Assembly (NCBI RefSeq): GCF_003353175.1
Contig: NZ_QHKS01000003.1
Coordinates: 186,001 to 250,000 of the forward strand
Direction: 5' to 3'
Length of the DNA stretch: 64,000 bases
From: Paraburkholderia lacunae
GTDB taxonomy: Bacteria > Pseudomonadota > Gammaproteobacteria > Burkholderiales > Burkholderiaceae
How positions within the stretch are numbered: position 1 is the first letter of the stretch; the number at the start of each line of letters is the position of its first letter. Made by a program: the position numbers and the translations under genes. Below are positions 57,063-64,000 of this stretch, in pieces. The notes below the pieces were generated by a model, which saw nothing but the letters and a program-made list of their open reading frames with translations, had not been told where the DNA came from and searched no databases.

Positions 57063-57821
57063 ATGCGAATCCTACTCAGCAATGACGACGGTTATCTGGC
57101 GCCCGGCCTTGCCGCGCTTTACGAAGCGCTCAAGCCGATCGCGGACGTGACCGTGATGGCCCCCGAGCAGAACTGCAGCGGCGCGTCCAATTCATTGACG
57201 CTGTCGCGGCCGCTCTCGGTGCTGCGCTCGGCGAACGGTTTCTATTATGTGAACGGTACACCCACCGACTCTGTGCACATCGCGCTGACGGGCATGCTGG
57301 ACCACACGCCGGACCTCGTCGTCTCGGGCATCAACAACGGCCAGAACATGGGCGAGGACACGCTCTATTCGGGCACGGTCGCTGCCGCCACGGAAGGCAT
57401 CATGTTCGGTGTGCCGGCCATCGCGTTCTCGCTGGTCGACAAGGACTGGGTGCATCTCGAAGACGGGGCTCGCGTCGCTGCGGAGATCGTCGCGCATTAT
57501 CTCGCACAGCCGCTGCCGGGGCATCCGCTGCTGAACGTCAATATCCCGAACCTGCCGTACGAGCAACTCGGCGGCTGGCGCATCACGCGGCTCGGCAAGC
57601 GCCACCCGTCGCAGCCGGTGATCCGCCAGACCAACCCGCGCGGCGAACCGATCTACTGGATCGGCCCGTCGGGCAGCGCGCGCGATGCCAGCGAAGGCAC
57701 CGATTTCCACGCTGTCGCGAACGGCCAAGTATCGATCACGCCGTTGCAGCTCGACCTGACCCACACGCAAATGCTGCCCGCAGCGCGCGACTGGGCGCGC
57801 GCCGGCAGCGGCGCTTCATGA
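57063..57821 (+). CDS. surE: 5'/3'-nucleotidase SurE
   Basis: The 252-residue phosphatase has the metal site [15 protein letters not shown] (Asp8, Asp9), the Ser in [15 protein letters not shown] and [20 protein letters not shown] with the Asn ligand. It removes phosphate from nucleoside monophosphates and is linked to survival in stationary phase. It overlaps pcm by 4 bp, beginning the surE-pcm-nlpD-rpoS block. Confidence 0.96.
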   Translation: MRILLSNDDGYLAPGLAALYEALKPIADVTVMAPEQNCSGASNSLTLSRPLSVLRSANGFYYVNGTPTDSVHIALTGMLDHTPDLVVSGINNGQNMGEDTLYSGTVAAATEGIMFGVPAIAFSLVDKDWVHLEDGARVAAEIVAHYLAQPLPGHPLLNVNIPNLPYEQLGGWRITRLGKRHPSQPVIRQTNPRGEPIYWIGPSGSARDASEGTDFHAVANGQVSITPLQLDLTHTQMLPAARDWARAGSGAS

Positions 57822-58945
57822 CAGGCGAGCGCGCAAAGCGCTTTCCGCTCGGTCTCGAGGACCTGGTGCGCGAACCGCGCCGGCCCGAAGGGCGCCCGGG
57901 CGAAGTGCGCGCGGCGGCACTCGCCGCAAGTGCTGCGCTCAATGCACGGCAGCAGCCGGCGAAGAATGCGCCGCTCGGCTCCGCGGTCAAGCCCAAAGCA
58001 AAGGCTCAAGCGAAGCCGCAGACCGGGGCGCAGGCTCAGCCGCAAGCGAAGCCTCAGGTAAAAACCCAGGTGACTACGCAGCTAGCCACCCAGGTTAAGC
58101 CGCAGATAACGACCCAGATAGCGACCCAGATAGCGACCCAGGTTAAGCCCCAAGTCCAGCCGCAAGCCAAACCACAGGCGAAGGCCGCCGCACAGATATC
58201 GACTGCGCGCGCCGCGCCAAAAGCGGCGCCGCCGGGCAAACCCGCAGTCAAACCCAGCGAGCGCGCCGCCGCACCGAATGTCGCTCTGAACGGCGCATTG
58301 GCGCTGACTTCGGAACGGGTTCGCGAACGGATGGTCGAACGCCTGCGAGCGAACGGCGTAACCGATCAGCGCGTGCTGAATGCGATGTCGGTGGTGCCGC
58401 GCCACATGTTCGTCGACCCGGGCCTCGCGGCTCAGGCCTATGAAGATGCCGCCCTGCCGATCGGCCATCACCAGACGATTTCCAAGCCCTCGGTGGTCGC
58501 CCGGATGATCGAGCTTGCCGCAGCCGGCCGCGCGTTGCACACCGTGCTCGAAATCGGCACCGGTTGCGGCTATCAGGCAGCCGTGCTGAGCCAGGTCGCG
58601 CGCGACGTCTATTCGATCGAACGCATTAAGCCGCTGTCCGAACGCGCGAAGACGAACTTGCGTCCGCTGCGCATACCGAATATCCGGCTGCACTATGGCG
58701 ATGGCCGCCTCGGGTTGCCGTCGGCGGCGCCGTTCGATGCGATCGTGATCGCCGCGGCCGGGCTTGACGTTCCGCAAGCCTTACTTGAACAACTCGCGAT
58801 CGGCGGCCGTCTGGTCGCCCCGGTCGGCTCGCAGGACGGCCAGAACCAGGTGCTGACTCTGGTCGAGCGTCTCGGACCCGCGCAGTGGCGCGAGTCGCGG
58901 CTTGATCGCGTTTTCTTTGTACCCTTAAAATCCGGAGTGATTTGA
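57818..58945 (+). CDS. pcm: Protein-L-isoaspartate O-methyltransferase with repeat-rich N-terminal extension
   Basis: The C-terminal ~210 residues are a standard [24 protein letters not shown], then [20 protein letters not shown] and the AdoMet motif [18 protein letters not shown] near residue 243. It repairs isoaspartyl damage. The preceding ~165 residues are unusual, with about 15 tandem four-residue units of pattern Q-x-x-P/T (residues ~65-124) flanked by Ala/Lys/Pro-rich segments. E. coli Pcm is only 208 residues. The start ATG overlaps surE by 4 bp; an internal start near residue 170 is possible. Confidence 0.92.
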   Translation: MTGERAKRFPLGLEDLVREPRRPEGRPGEVRAAALAASAALNARQQPAKNAPLGSAVKPKAKAQAKPQTGAQAQPQAKPQVKTQVTTQLATQVKPQITTQIATQIATQVKPQVQPQAKPQAKAAAQISTARAAPKAAPPGKPAVKPSERAAAPNVALNGALALTSERVRERMVERLRANGVTDQRVLNAMSVVPRHMFVDPGLAAQAYEDAALPIGHHQTISKPSVVARMIELAAAGRALHTVLEIGTGCGYQAAVLSQVARDVYSIERIKPLSERAKTNLRPLRIPNIRLHYGDGRLGLPSAAPFDAIVIAAAGLDVPQALLEQLAIGGRLVAPVGSQDGQNQVLTLVERLGPAQWRESRLDRVFFVPLKSGVI

Positions 58946-58950
58946 CACCG

Positions 58951-59892
58951 ATGAGTATGTTGCGCGCGATGCAAAGAACCAGCCTGAATGTCCCCATGAC
59001 CGTAACCCAGCGTAGCGTGTGCGTGCTCGCCTTGTCCCTGTTGATGACGGCCTGTGCTTCCAGGCTCGATCAGGCGCCTGTCGTCGATCGCTCCGGTGGC
59101 GGCACGCTCAGTACGCAAACCGCGCAGCAACCGGCTGTGCCGCTCGGACCGCCGCCGCCCGGTTACTACCGCGTGAAGCCGGGCGACACGCTGTATCGGA
59201 TTGCGTTGGAGAACGGCCAGAACTACCGCGATATCTCGGCGTGGAACAATCTCACCAATCCGAATCAGATCGAAGTCGATCAGTTGCTGCGCGTGGTGCC
59301 GCCGGGGGCCAACGCCGCCGCGCTGACGCCGGGCGTCACGACCGCGCCGATCGGCAGCGGCGGCGCGGCGCAAAGCGCGCCGCTCGGCAGCACGGCGCCG
59401 TCGACGGGCGCAGCAGCAGGCGTCGCAGCAGCGCCGCCTATCTATGGTTCGGGTTCGAACAGCGCCTCGCTGACGCCGCCGGCCAATCAAGGCGCCGCGA
59501 GCGACTCGACCTCCGGCGCGTCCGGCAACGTCGCGTTCGCATGGCCGGTGCGCGGCCCGCTACTCGGCACCTTCAACGACTCGACCAACAAGGGCGTCAA
59601 TATCGGCGGCGCGTCGGGTGACGCGGTCAAGGCTTCGGCGGATGGCCGCGTGGTTTATGCAGGAAATGGGCTGCGTGGTTACGGCAATCTCATTATCATC
59701 AAGCATGACGCAACTTATCTCACCGCGTATGCACACAACCGCTCTTTGATGGTAAAAGAGGGGGACGCGGTGACCAAGGGGCAGAAAATCGCTGAGATGG
59801 GCAATAGCGATTCAGACCGTGTGATGTTGCATTTCGAAGTTCGCCGGCAGGGTAAACCTGTTGACCCACTGAAGTATTTGCCGCCGCAATAA
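58951..59892 (+). CDS. nlpD: NlpD-type lipoprotein, LysM and degenerate M23 domains
   Basis: A lipoprotein signal ends in LLMTACAS; a LysM domain follows (YYRVKPGDTLYRIALENGQN) and a C-terminal LytM/M23 domain (DGRVVYAGNGLRGYGNLIII). The M23 catalytic ligands are missing: the HxGxD site reads NKGVNIGGA and HxH reads VMLHFEV. NlpD proteins are therefore amidase activators (AmiC in E. coli) at the septum. ATG 58951 is chosen; TTG 58942 and ATG 58957 are alternatives. It precedes rpoS by 12 bp, and rpoS promoters may lie inside it, as in E. coli. Confidence 0.92.
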   Translation: MSMLRAMQRTSLNVPMTVTQRSVCVLALSLLMTACASRLDQAPVVDRSGGGTLSTQTAQQPAVPLGPPPPGYYRVKPGDTLYRIALENGQNYRDISAWNNLTNPNQIEVDQLLRVVPPGANAAALTPGVTTAPIGSGGAAQSAPLGSTAPSTGAAAGVAAAPPIYGSGSNSASLTPPANQGAASDSTSGASGNVAFAWPVRGPLLGTFNDSTNKGVNIGGASGDAVKASADGRVVYAGNGLRGYGNLIIIKHDATYLTAYAHNRSLMVKEGDAVTKGQKIAEMGNSDSDRVMLHFEVRRQGKPVDPLKYLPPQ

Positions 59893-59903
59893 GCGATACG
59901 ACC

Positions 59904-60986
59904 ATGCCGAAATCGAAGCGCCGCCCGCCGCAAGCCGAGTCTGAAACGATCAGACGTGCCACGTCCGCGTTGGTGGACGAAGGCAGCGCTTCGGAAGTCG
60001 AAGAAGAGATCGTGGAAGAGCGCGACCTCGACGAGCGCCAGGGCGGCGCGGAAGATGCCGGCGACGCGCGCGAAAGCGCGGGCGAAGCCGTGCCGGACGC
60101 GGACGACTTTCGCGCGCTGCTGCAAGCCGAGCTGACGGCCGACACGATCCAGCACTACCTGAACCGCATCAGCGTCAAGCCGCTTCTGACCGTCGAAGAA
60201 GAGCAGAAGTATTCGCGCCTTGCCAAGGCGGGCGAGTTCGACGCCCGGCAGGTGATGATCGAGCGTAATTTGCGGCTCGTCGTCAGCATTGCGAAGGGCT
60301 ACCTGAACCGCGGCGTGCCGCTGCTCGATCTGATCGAAGAGGGCAACCTAGGCCTGATGCACGCGATCGAGAAGTTCGATCCCACACGCGGCTTCCGGTT
60401 TTCGACGTATGCCACCTGGTGGATTCGGCAGAGCATCGAGCGCGCAATCATGAACCAGGCGCGCACCGTGCGTTTGCCTGTGCACGTGATTCGTGAGCTC
60501 AATCAGGTGCTGCGCGCCAAGCGCCATCTGGAAAAAAATTCGATGAATTCGGGCGAAGCGGCAGAGCGCCGCGACGCTAGCATCGACGACATTGCCTATC
60601 TGACCGGCAAGACCACCGACGAAGTGACCGACATCCTCGCGCTGAACGAGCACACCGCATCGCTCGACGCGCCGCTCGACCTGGACCCGGCGAGCAGCCT
60701 GCTCGATCTGCTGTCCGATGATCAGAGCCAGTCACCGGACGCCGAGGTGCAGCACCGCGAGCTGGAAACGCTTACACGCGCGTGGCTCGCACGGTTGTCG
60801 GACAAGCATCGTCATGTGATCGAGCGCCGGTTCGGGCTAAACCACATCGAGCCGGCCACGCTCGAAGAGCTGGCCGATGAAATGGGCCTCACGCGCGAGC
60901 GTGTGCGCCAGATCCAGCAGGAAGCGCTGGTGCGATTGAAGCGCTTCTTTGCCTCCAACGGTGTGCGCAAGGACGCCGTTCTCTAA
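59904..60986 (+). CDS. rpoS: RNA polymerase sigma factor RpoS
   Basis: The 360-residue sigma70-family protein has an acidic N-terminus, region 1.2 (LNRISVKPLLTVEEEQKYSR), region 2 (LIEEGNLGLMHAIEKFDPTR, FSTYATWWIRQSIERAI), region 3 and region 4 (LTRERVRQIQQEALVRLKRF). Length and position after nlpD identify the stationary-phase sigma factor rather than RpoD or RpoH. It begins 12 bp after nlpD. The N-terminal ~70 residues are Glu/Arg-rich and longer than in E. coli. Confidence 0.95.
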   Translation: MPKSKRRPPQAESETIRRATSALVDEGSASEVEEEIVEERDLDERQGGAEDAGDARESAGEAVPDADDFRALLQAELTADTIQHYLNRISVKPLLTVEEEQKYSRLAKAGEFDARQVMIERNLRLVVSIAKGYLNRGVPLLDLIEEGNLGLMHAIEKFDPTRGFRFSTYATWWIRQSIERAIMNQARTVRLPVHVIRELNQVLRAKRHLEKNSMNSGEAAERRDASIDDIAYLTGKTTDEVTDILALNEHTASLDAPLDLDPASSLLDLLSDDQSQSPDAEVQHRELETLTRAWLARLSDKHRHVIERRFGLNHIEPATLEELADEMGLTRERVRQIQQEALVRLKRFFASNGVRKDAVL

Positions 60987-60990
60987 TTCA

Positions 60991-61767
60991 ATGACACCGA
61001 TCCTGGTTTTCGACATCGAGACAATTCCCGATGTCGTCGGCATTCGCCGCCTCGAAGATTTGCCCGCCACGCTGAGCGACGCCGAAGTCGCCGAGCACGC
61101 GTTTGCCGTGCGCCGCGAAAAGACCGGCAGCGATTTTCTGCCGCATCACCTGCAACGTATCGCGGCGATTTCCTGCGTATTCCGCGACAACAACGGTTTC
61201 CGGGTGCGCTCGCTCGGCACGCCGGAAGATGGCGAGGCCGCGCTGGTGCAATCGTTTTATCGCGTGATCGAGAAATACACGCCGCAGCTGGTATCGTGGA
61301 ACGGCGGTGGCTTCGACTTGCCGGTGCTGAATTACCGCGCGCTGGTCAACGGCATTCCGGCTTACCGGTTCTGGGATCTCGGCGAGGACGATCGCGAGTT
61401 CAAGTGGAACAACTACATCAGCCGCTACCACGCGCGTCACACGGATCTGATGGACGTGCTGGCGATGTATCAGGCGCGCGCCAATGCACCGCTCGATGCG
61501 CTCGCCAAGATGTGCGGCTTTCCCGGCAAGATGGGCATGGACGGCAGTCAGGTGTGGCACGCGTATCAGGAAGGCCGCATCGAGGAGATCCGTAACTACT
61601 GCGAAACTGACGTCGTCAACACGTATCTGCTGTATTGCCGTTTCCAGCTGGTCCGCGGCGCGTTTTCCGCCGAAGAGTATGCTGACGAGATCACGCTGGT
61701 GAAAAACGCGCTCGCGCTGGAGACGGCGCCGCAATGGGCCGAGTACCTGGCCGCGTTCGATAACTAG
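60991..61767 (+). CDS. Predicted 3'-5' exonuclease, PolB-like DEDD family
   Basis: The 258-residue protein starts MTPILVFDIETIPDVVG with the Asp-x-Glu pair (Asp8, Glu10), followed by LVSWNGGGFDLPVLNYRAL (second Asp) and EIRNYCETDVVNTYLLYCRF (third motif with Asp). This matches the predicted 3'-5' exonuclease family related to the proofreading domain of family B polymerases. No polymerase domain is attached. It starts 4 bp after rpoS, so it is in the rpoS message. Substrate unknown. Confidence 0.87.
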   Translation: MTPILVFDIETIPDVVGIRRLEDLPATLSDAEVAEHAFAVRREKTGSDFLPHHLQRIAAISCVFRDNNGFRVRSLGTPEDGEAALVQSFYRVIEKYTPQLVSWNGGGFDLPVLNYRALVNGIPAYRFWDLGEDDREFKWNNYISRYHARHTDLMDVLAMYQARANAPLDALAKMCGFPGKMGMDGSQVWHAYQEGRIEEIRNYCETDVVNTYLLYCRFQLVRGAFSAEEYADEITLVKNALALETAPQWAEYLAAFDN

Positions 61768-61919
61768 TCAGTTGGTGAAGCGGTTCGCCGTTTGCTAATC
61801 GACAGCGCGGCGCCCAGCACATGCTGCGGTCATGACATCGTGGCCGCGCCAAATCGTTGGCAAGGGCGGAGCTTCGTCTACAATCTCGCCTTTCTCCCAA
61901 GTTTGTCAGGAAGTTGCAG

Positions 61920-63338
61920 GTGTCCCGAACTGCCCCCCATCGTCGCCCGCCGAAGCGCCAGAAGGCGCCCGCTCCGGTGCGTGCGCCCGTCATCACCGGC
62001 GACGAGCCGGTCATCGAAATCGTCTCGCTCGATATGGAAGCGCGCGGCGTTGGCCGCACCGAGGGCGAAGGCGGCGCGCCCGGCAAGGTCATCTTTGTCG
62101 AAGGCGCATTGCCCGGTGAGCGCGTCAGCTACGCGACCCATCGCAGCAAGCCGAAATACGAGCAGGCCGAGGTCGTCGAGGTGCTGCGCGAAAGCGTGAT
62201 CCGCACCACGCCGAAATGCGCGTACTTCAGCACCTGCGGCGGCTGTTCGATGCAGCATCTCGACATCCGCGCGCAGGTGGCGGTCAAGCAGCGCGTGCTC
62301 GAAGACAATCTCCAGCATCTCGCCAGGCTTCGCCCGGAAACCGTGTTCCGGCCGATTCACGGGCCGTCCTGGGGTTATCGCTATCGCGCGCGTCTGGCGG
62401 TGCGCTACCTGCCGGAAAAGGGCGGCATGCGTATCGGCTTTCACGAGAAGAAGAGCAGCTACATCGCCGACATGAAGACTTGCGAGGTGTTGCCGCCGCA
62501 TGTGTCGGCGATGCTGATGCCGCTGCGCTTCATGGTTCGCAAGCTGTCGATCTACGATCGCATGCCGCAGCTCGAACTCGCGGTCGGCTCGTCGGTCACC
62601 GCGCTGGTGGTACGCAACCTCGAGCCGCTCACAGAAGCCGACGAACAGGTGCTGCGCGATTTCGCCGACGAGCACAAGGTGCAGTTCTGGCTGCAGCCGA
62701 AGGGTCCTGACACGGTCACGCCGTTCTATCCGCTCGACGTGCAACTGGACTACACGCTGCCGGAATACAACATCCGGATGCCGTTCAAGCCGACCGACTT
62801 CACCCAGGTGAATCACGCGATCAACCGCGTGCTGGTGAGCCGCGCACTGCGGCTGCTTGCGCCGGCGCGCACGGACCGCGTGCTCGATCTGTTCTGCGGG
62901 ATCGGCAACTTCACGCTGCCGCTGGCGCGGATTTCGAAGGAAGTGGTCGGTATCGAAGGCAGCGAGGTGCTGACCTCGCGCGCACTGGCCAATGCCGAAC
63001 TGAACGGCGTGGCAGGCCATACGTCGTTCGCGTGCCGCAATCTGTTCGAAGTCACCGCCGACGACATGCGCGCGCTCGGCCATTTCGACAAATTTCTCGT
63101 CGATCCGCCGCGCGAAGGCGCGCTGGCCGTGGCGAAGGCGTTGGCCGAGATCGCGCAGAGCGGCAATGGGCCGCTGCCCAAGCGGATTGTCTACGTGTCG
63201 TGCAATCCGGCGACGCTCGCGCGCGACGCCGGTCTGCTGGTGCACGAGGCAGGCTATCGGCTGGTGGGCGCGGGCGTGGTGAACATGTTCCCGCATACGT
63301 CGCATGTGGAGTCGATTGCGTTGTTCGAGCGCGATTGA
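61920..63338 (+). CDS. rlmD: 23S rRNA (uracil-1939-C5)-methyltransferase RlmD
   Basis: From GTG 61920 (AGGA upstream) the protein has 472 residues: a TRAM domain, an iron-sulfur site with Cys100, Cys106, Cys109 ([10 protein letters not shown]) and Cys188, and a Rossmann methyltransferase with [16 protein letters not shown]. The catalytic Cys428 is in [13 protein letters not shown]. The four Fe-S cysteines match RlmD and exclude TrmA. It makes m5U1939 in 23S rRNA. The Lys/Arg-rich start before the TRAM domain is typical of the genus. Confidence 0.92.
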   Translation: MSRTAPHRRPPKRQKAPAPVRAPVITGDEPVIEIVSLDMEARGVGRTEGEGGAPGKVIFVEGALPGERVSYATHRSKPKYEQAEVVEVLRESVIRTTPKCAYFSTCGGCSMQHLDIRAQVAVKQRVLEDNLQHLARLRPETVFRPIHGPSWGYRYRARLAVRYLPEKGGMRIGFHEKKSSYIADMKTCEVLPPHVSAMLMPLRFMVRKLSIYDRMPQLELAVGSSVTALVVRNLEPLTEADEQVLRDFADEHKVQFWLQPKGPDTVTPFYPLDVQLDYTLPEYNIRMPFKPTDFTQVNHAINRVLVSRALRLLAPARTDRVLDLFCGIGNFTLPLARISKEVVGIEGSEVLTSRALANAELNGVAGHTSFACRNLFEVTADDMRALGHFDKFLVDPPREGALAVAKALAEIAQSGNGPLPKRIVYVSCNPATLARDAGLLVHEAGYRLVGAGVVNMFPHTSHVESIALFERD

Positions 63339-63385
63339 AGCAATGGCTTGAAGCAGCGGCTTGAAGCAGGGGGGCTTGAAGCAGG
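63335..63385. repeat. Four short tandem repeats at the rlmD 3' end
   Basis: TTGAAGCA recurs at 63335, 63348, 63361 and 63376, in units of 13, 13 and 15 bp (TTGAAGCAATGGC, TTGAAGCAGCGGC, TTGAAGCAGG with five more bases). The first copy overlaps the rlmD stop codon. Confidence 0.85.
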
Positions 63386-63422
63386 ACCCCCCAACCAGAG
63401 CGACGTAGCCGGCACAAACAAT

Positions 63423-63456
63423 AACGCCACGACCGAAGTCGTGGCGTTTTTGTTTT
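63423..63456. terminator. Bidirectional intrinsic terminator between rlmD and bamD
   Basis: AACGCCACGAC and GTCGTGGCGTT form a perfect 11-bp stem with loop CGAA, followed by a T-rich run on the plus strand; the minus strand reads ATTGTTTG after the stem. The two genes are convergent. Confidence 0.9.
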
Positions 63457-63472
63457 CAGTGCGTGACGTGAC

Positions 63473-64000
63473 TTAGAACTGCCACCACGACTTTTCCTTA
63501 CCCGGCCTTGCATGCCCGGTGATATACGGGCTGTCGGGGAAGGTGCCGGCCAGCACGCGCTTGGTGTCGTCCGCCAGTTGCGGCTGATTCAGCTTCTCAT
63601 ACGACAGCATCATGATATGCAGCGCGTCTTCGATCGCCGGCGCGTTCTTGTATTCCTTCAACGCCAGTTGTGCGCGGTTGATCGCGGCGACATAGGCGCC
63701 ACGGCGGTAGTAGTAATCCGCCGCGTGGACTTCGTGCGACGCCAGCGCGTTCACGATGTAACGCATGCGCTGCGCGGCGTCCGGTGCGTACTTGCTGTTC
63801 GGAAACCGGTCGACCACGACCTTGAACGCGTCATAAGATTCGCGCAGCGACTTCGGATCGCGCTCGCTCATGTCCTGGCCCGAGAAGCGGCCGAACAGAC
63901 CGAGGTCGTCATTGAAGTGGATCATGCCCTTCAGGTAGTACGCGTACGCAATGTCCGGATGATCCGGGTGCAGCTGGATGAAGCGGTCGATCGCCTGGTC
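63473..64000 (-). CDS. bamD: Outer membrane assembly lipoprotein BamD (partial, 5' end outside window)
   Basis: The last ~175 residues show the BamD tetratricopeptide pattern: YAYYLKGMIHFNDDLGLFGR, then SLRESYDAFKVVVDRFPNSK, the conserved YAPDAAQRMRYIVNALASHE and YYYRRGAYVAAINRAQLALK. BamD is the essential lipoprotein of the Bam complex that inserts beta-barrel proteins. The signal peptide and lipobox lie beyond the right edge. It is convergent with rlmD and ends ~17 bp from a bidirectional terminator. Confidence 0.93.
   Translation of the reverse strand, partial: DQAIDRFIQLHPDHPDIAYAYYLKGMIHFNDDLGLFGRFSGQDMSERDPKSLRESYDAFKVVVDRFPNSKYAPDAAQRMRYIVNALASHEVHAADYYYRRGAYVAAINRAQLALKEYKNAPAIEDALHIMMLSYEKLNQPQLADDTKRVLAGTFPDSPYITGHARPGKEKSWWQF

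Overview
The window is a GC-rich chromosomal segment of a beta-proteobacterium, almost certainly a Burkholderiaceae member of the Paraburkholderia/Burkholderia type. Three things point there: the gene order (rpsF-priB-rpsR-rplI-dnaB; ffs-dnaX-ybaB-recR; surE-pcm-nlpD-rpoS-rlmD), an L-Ara4N lipid A operon with ArnA split into two proteins, and very long Ala/Pro-rich linkers in DnaX and PhoH. It is mostly core chromosome. I saw no prophage, CRISPR array, tRNA or rRNA; the only mobile DNA is a short truncated IS3-type end at 55676-55791.

Layout. 1-3.6 kb: glyoxylate module (hyi, gcl) with a divergent LysR regulator and three 51-bp hairpin repeats between them. 3.8-5.6 kb: ECF sigma factor overlapping its zinc-type anti-sigma gene. 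5.8-8.9 kb: ribosomal/replication operon with a structured rpsF leader, then dnaB. 9-10.7 kb: DUF47-PiT phosphate uptake pair. 10.7-15.8 kb: minus-strand SDR-like protein, NlpC/P60 lipoprotein, PIN-PhoH protein and Bcp peroxiredoxin. 15.9-23.4 kb: complete L-Ara4N lipid A pathway (arnD, two arnA halves, arnC, arnB, an SMR-type flippase subunit, arnT). 23.6-28.7 kb: Mth938-type protein, then alanine aminotransferase, homoserine dehydrogenase and threonine synthase. 28.9-31 kb: moeA-moaD-moaE. 31-35.1 kb: truncated haemoglobin divergent from an NsrR-like Rrf2 regulator, then clpB with a heat-shock promoter. 35.3-41 kb: YidB, a ComEA-like HhH protein, a MerR-carboxymuconolactone decarboxylase pair, a MATE transporter and a GT39-type membrane transferase. 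41.2-46.7 kb: rpmE2, mtfA, an MFS-MerR efflux pair, rho, trxA. 47.1-51.3 kb: 4.5S RNA, dnaX, ybaB, recR. 51.4-55.7 kb: class III CoA-transferase and a NitT/TauT-type ABC importer. 55.8-64 kb: quinone oxidoreductase, surE-pcm-nlpD-rpoS stationary-phase block, DEDD exonuclease, rlmD, and the C-terminal part of bamD.

No clearly new multi-gene system is visible. The observations most worth following are small: the 51-bp hairpin array against the LysR ribosome binding site; an inverted pair of CCATAAGATGCAG sites, one before each gene of the globin/NsrR pair; an SDR-fold protein with no catalytic Ser-Tyr-Lys; long G tracts inside the NlpC/P60 and PhoH genes; a tetrapeptide-repeat extension on the isoaspartyl methyltransferase; two candidate leaderless mRNAs (dnaX, surE); and short tandem repeats at several gene ends.
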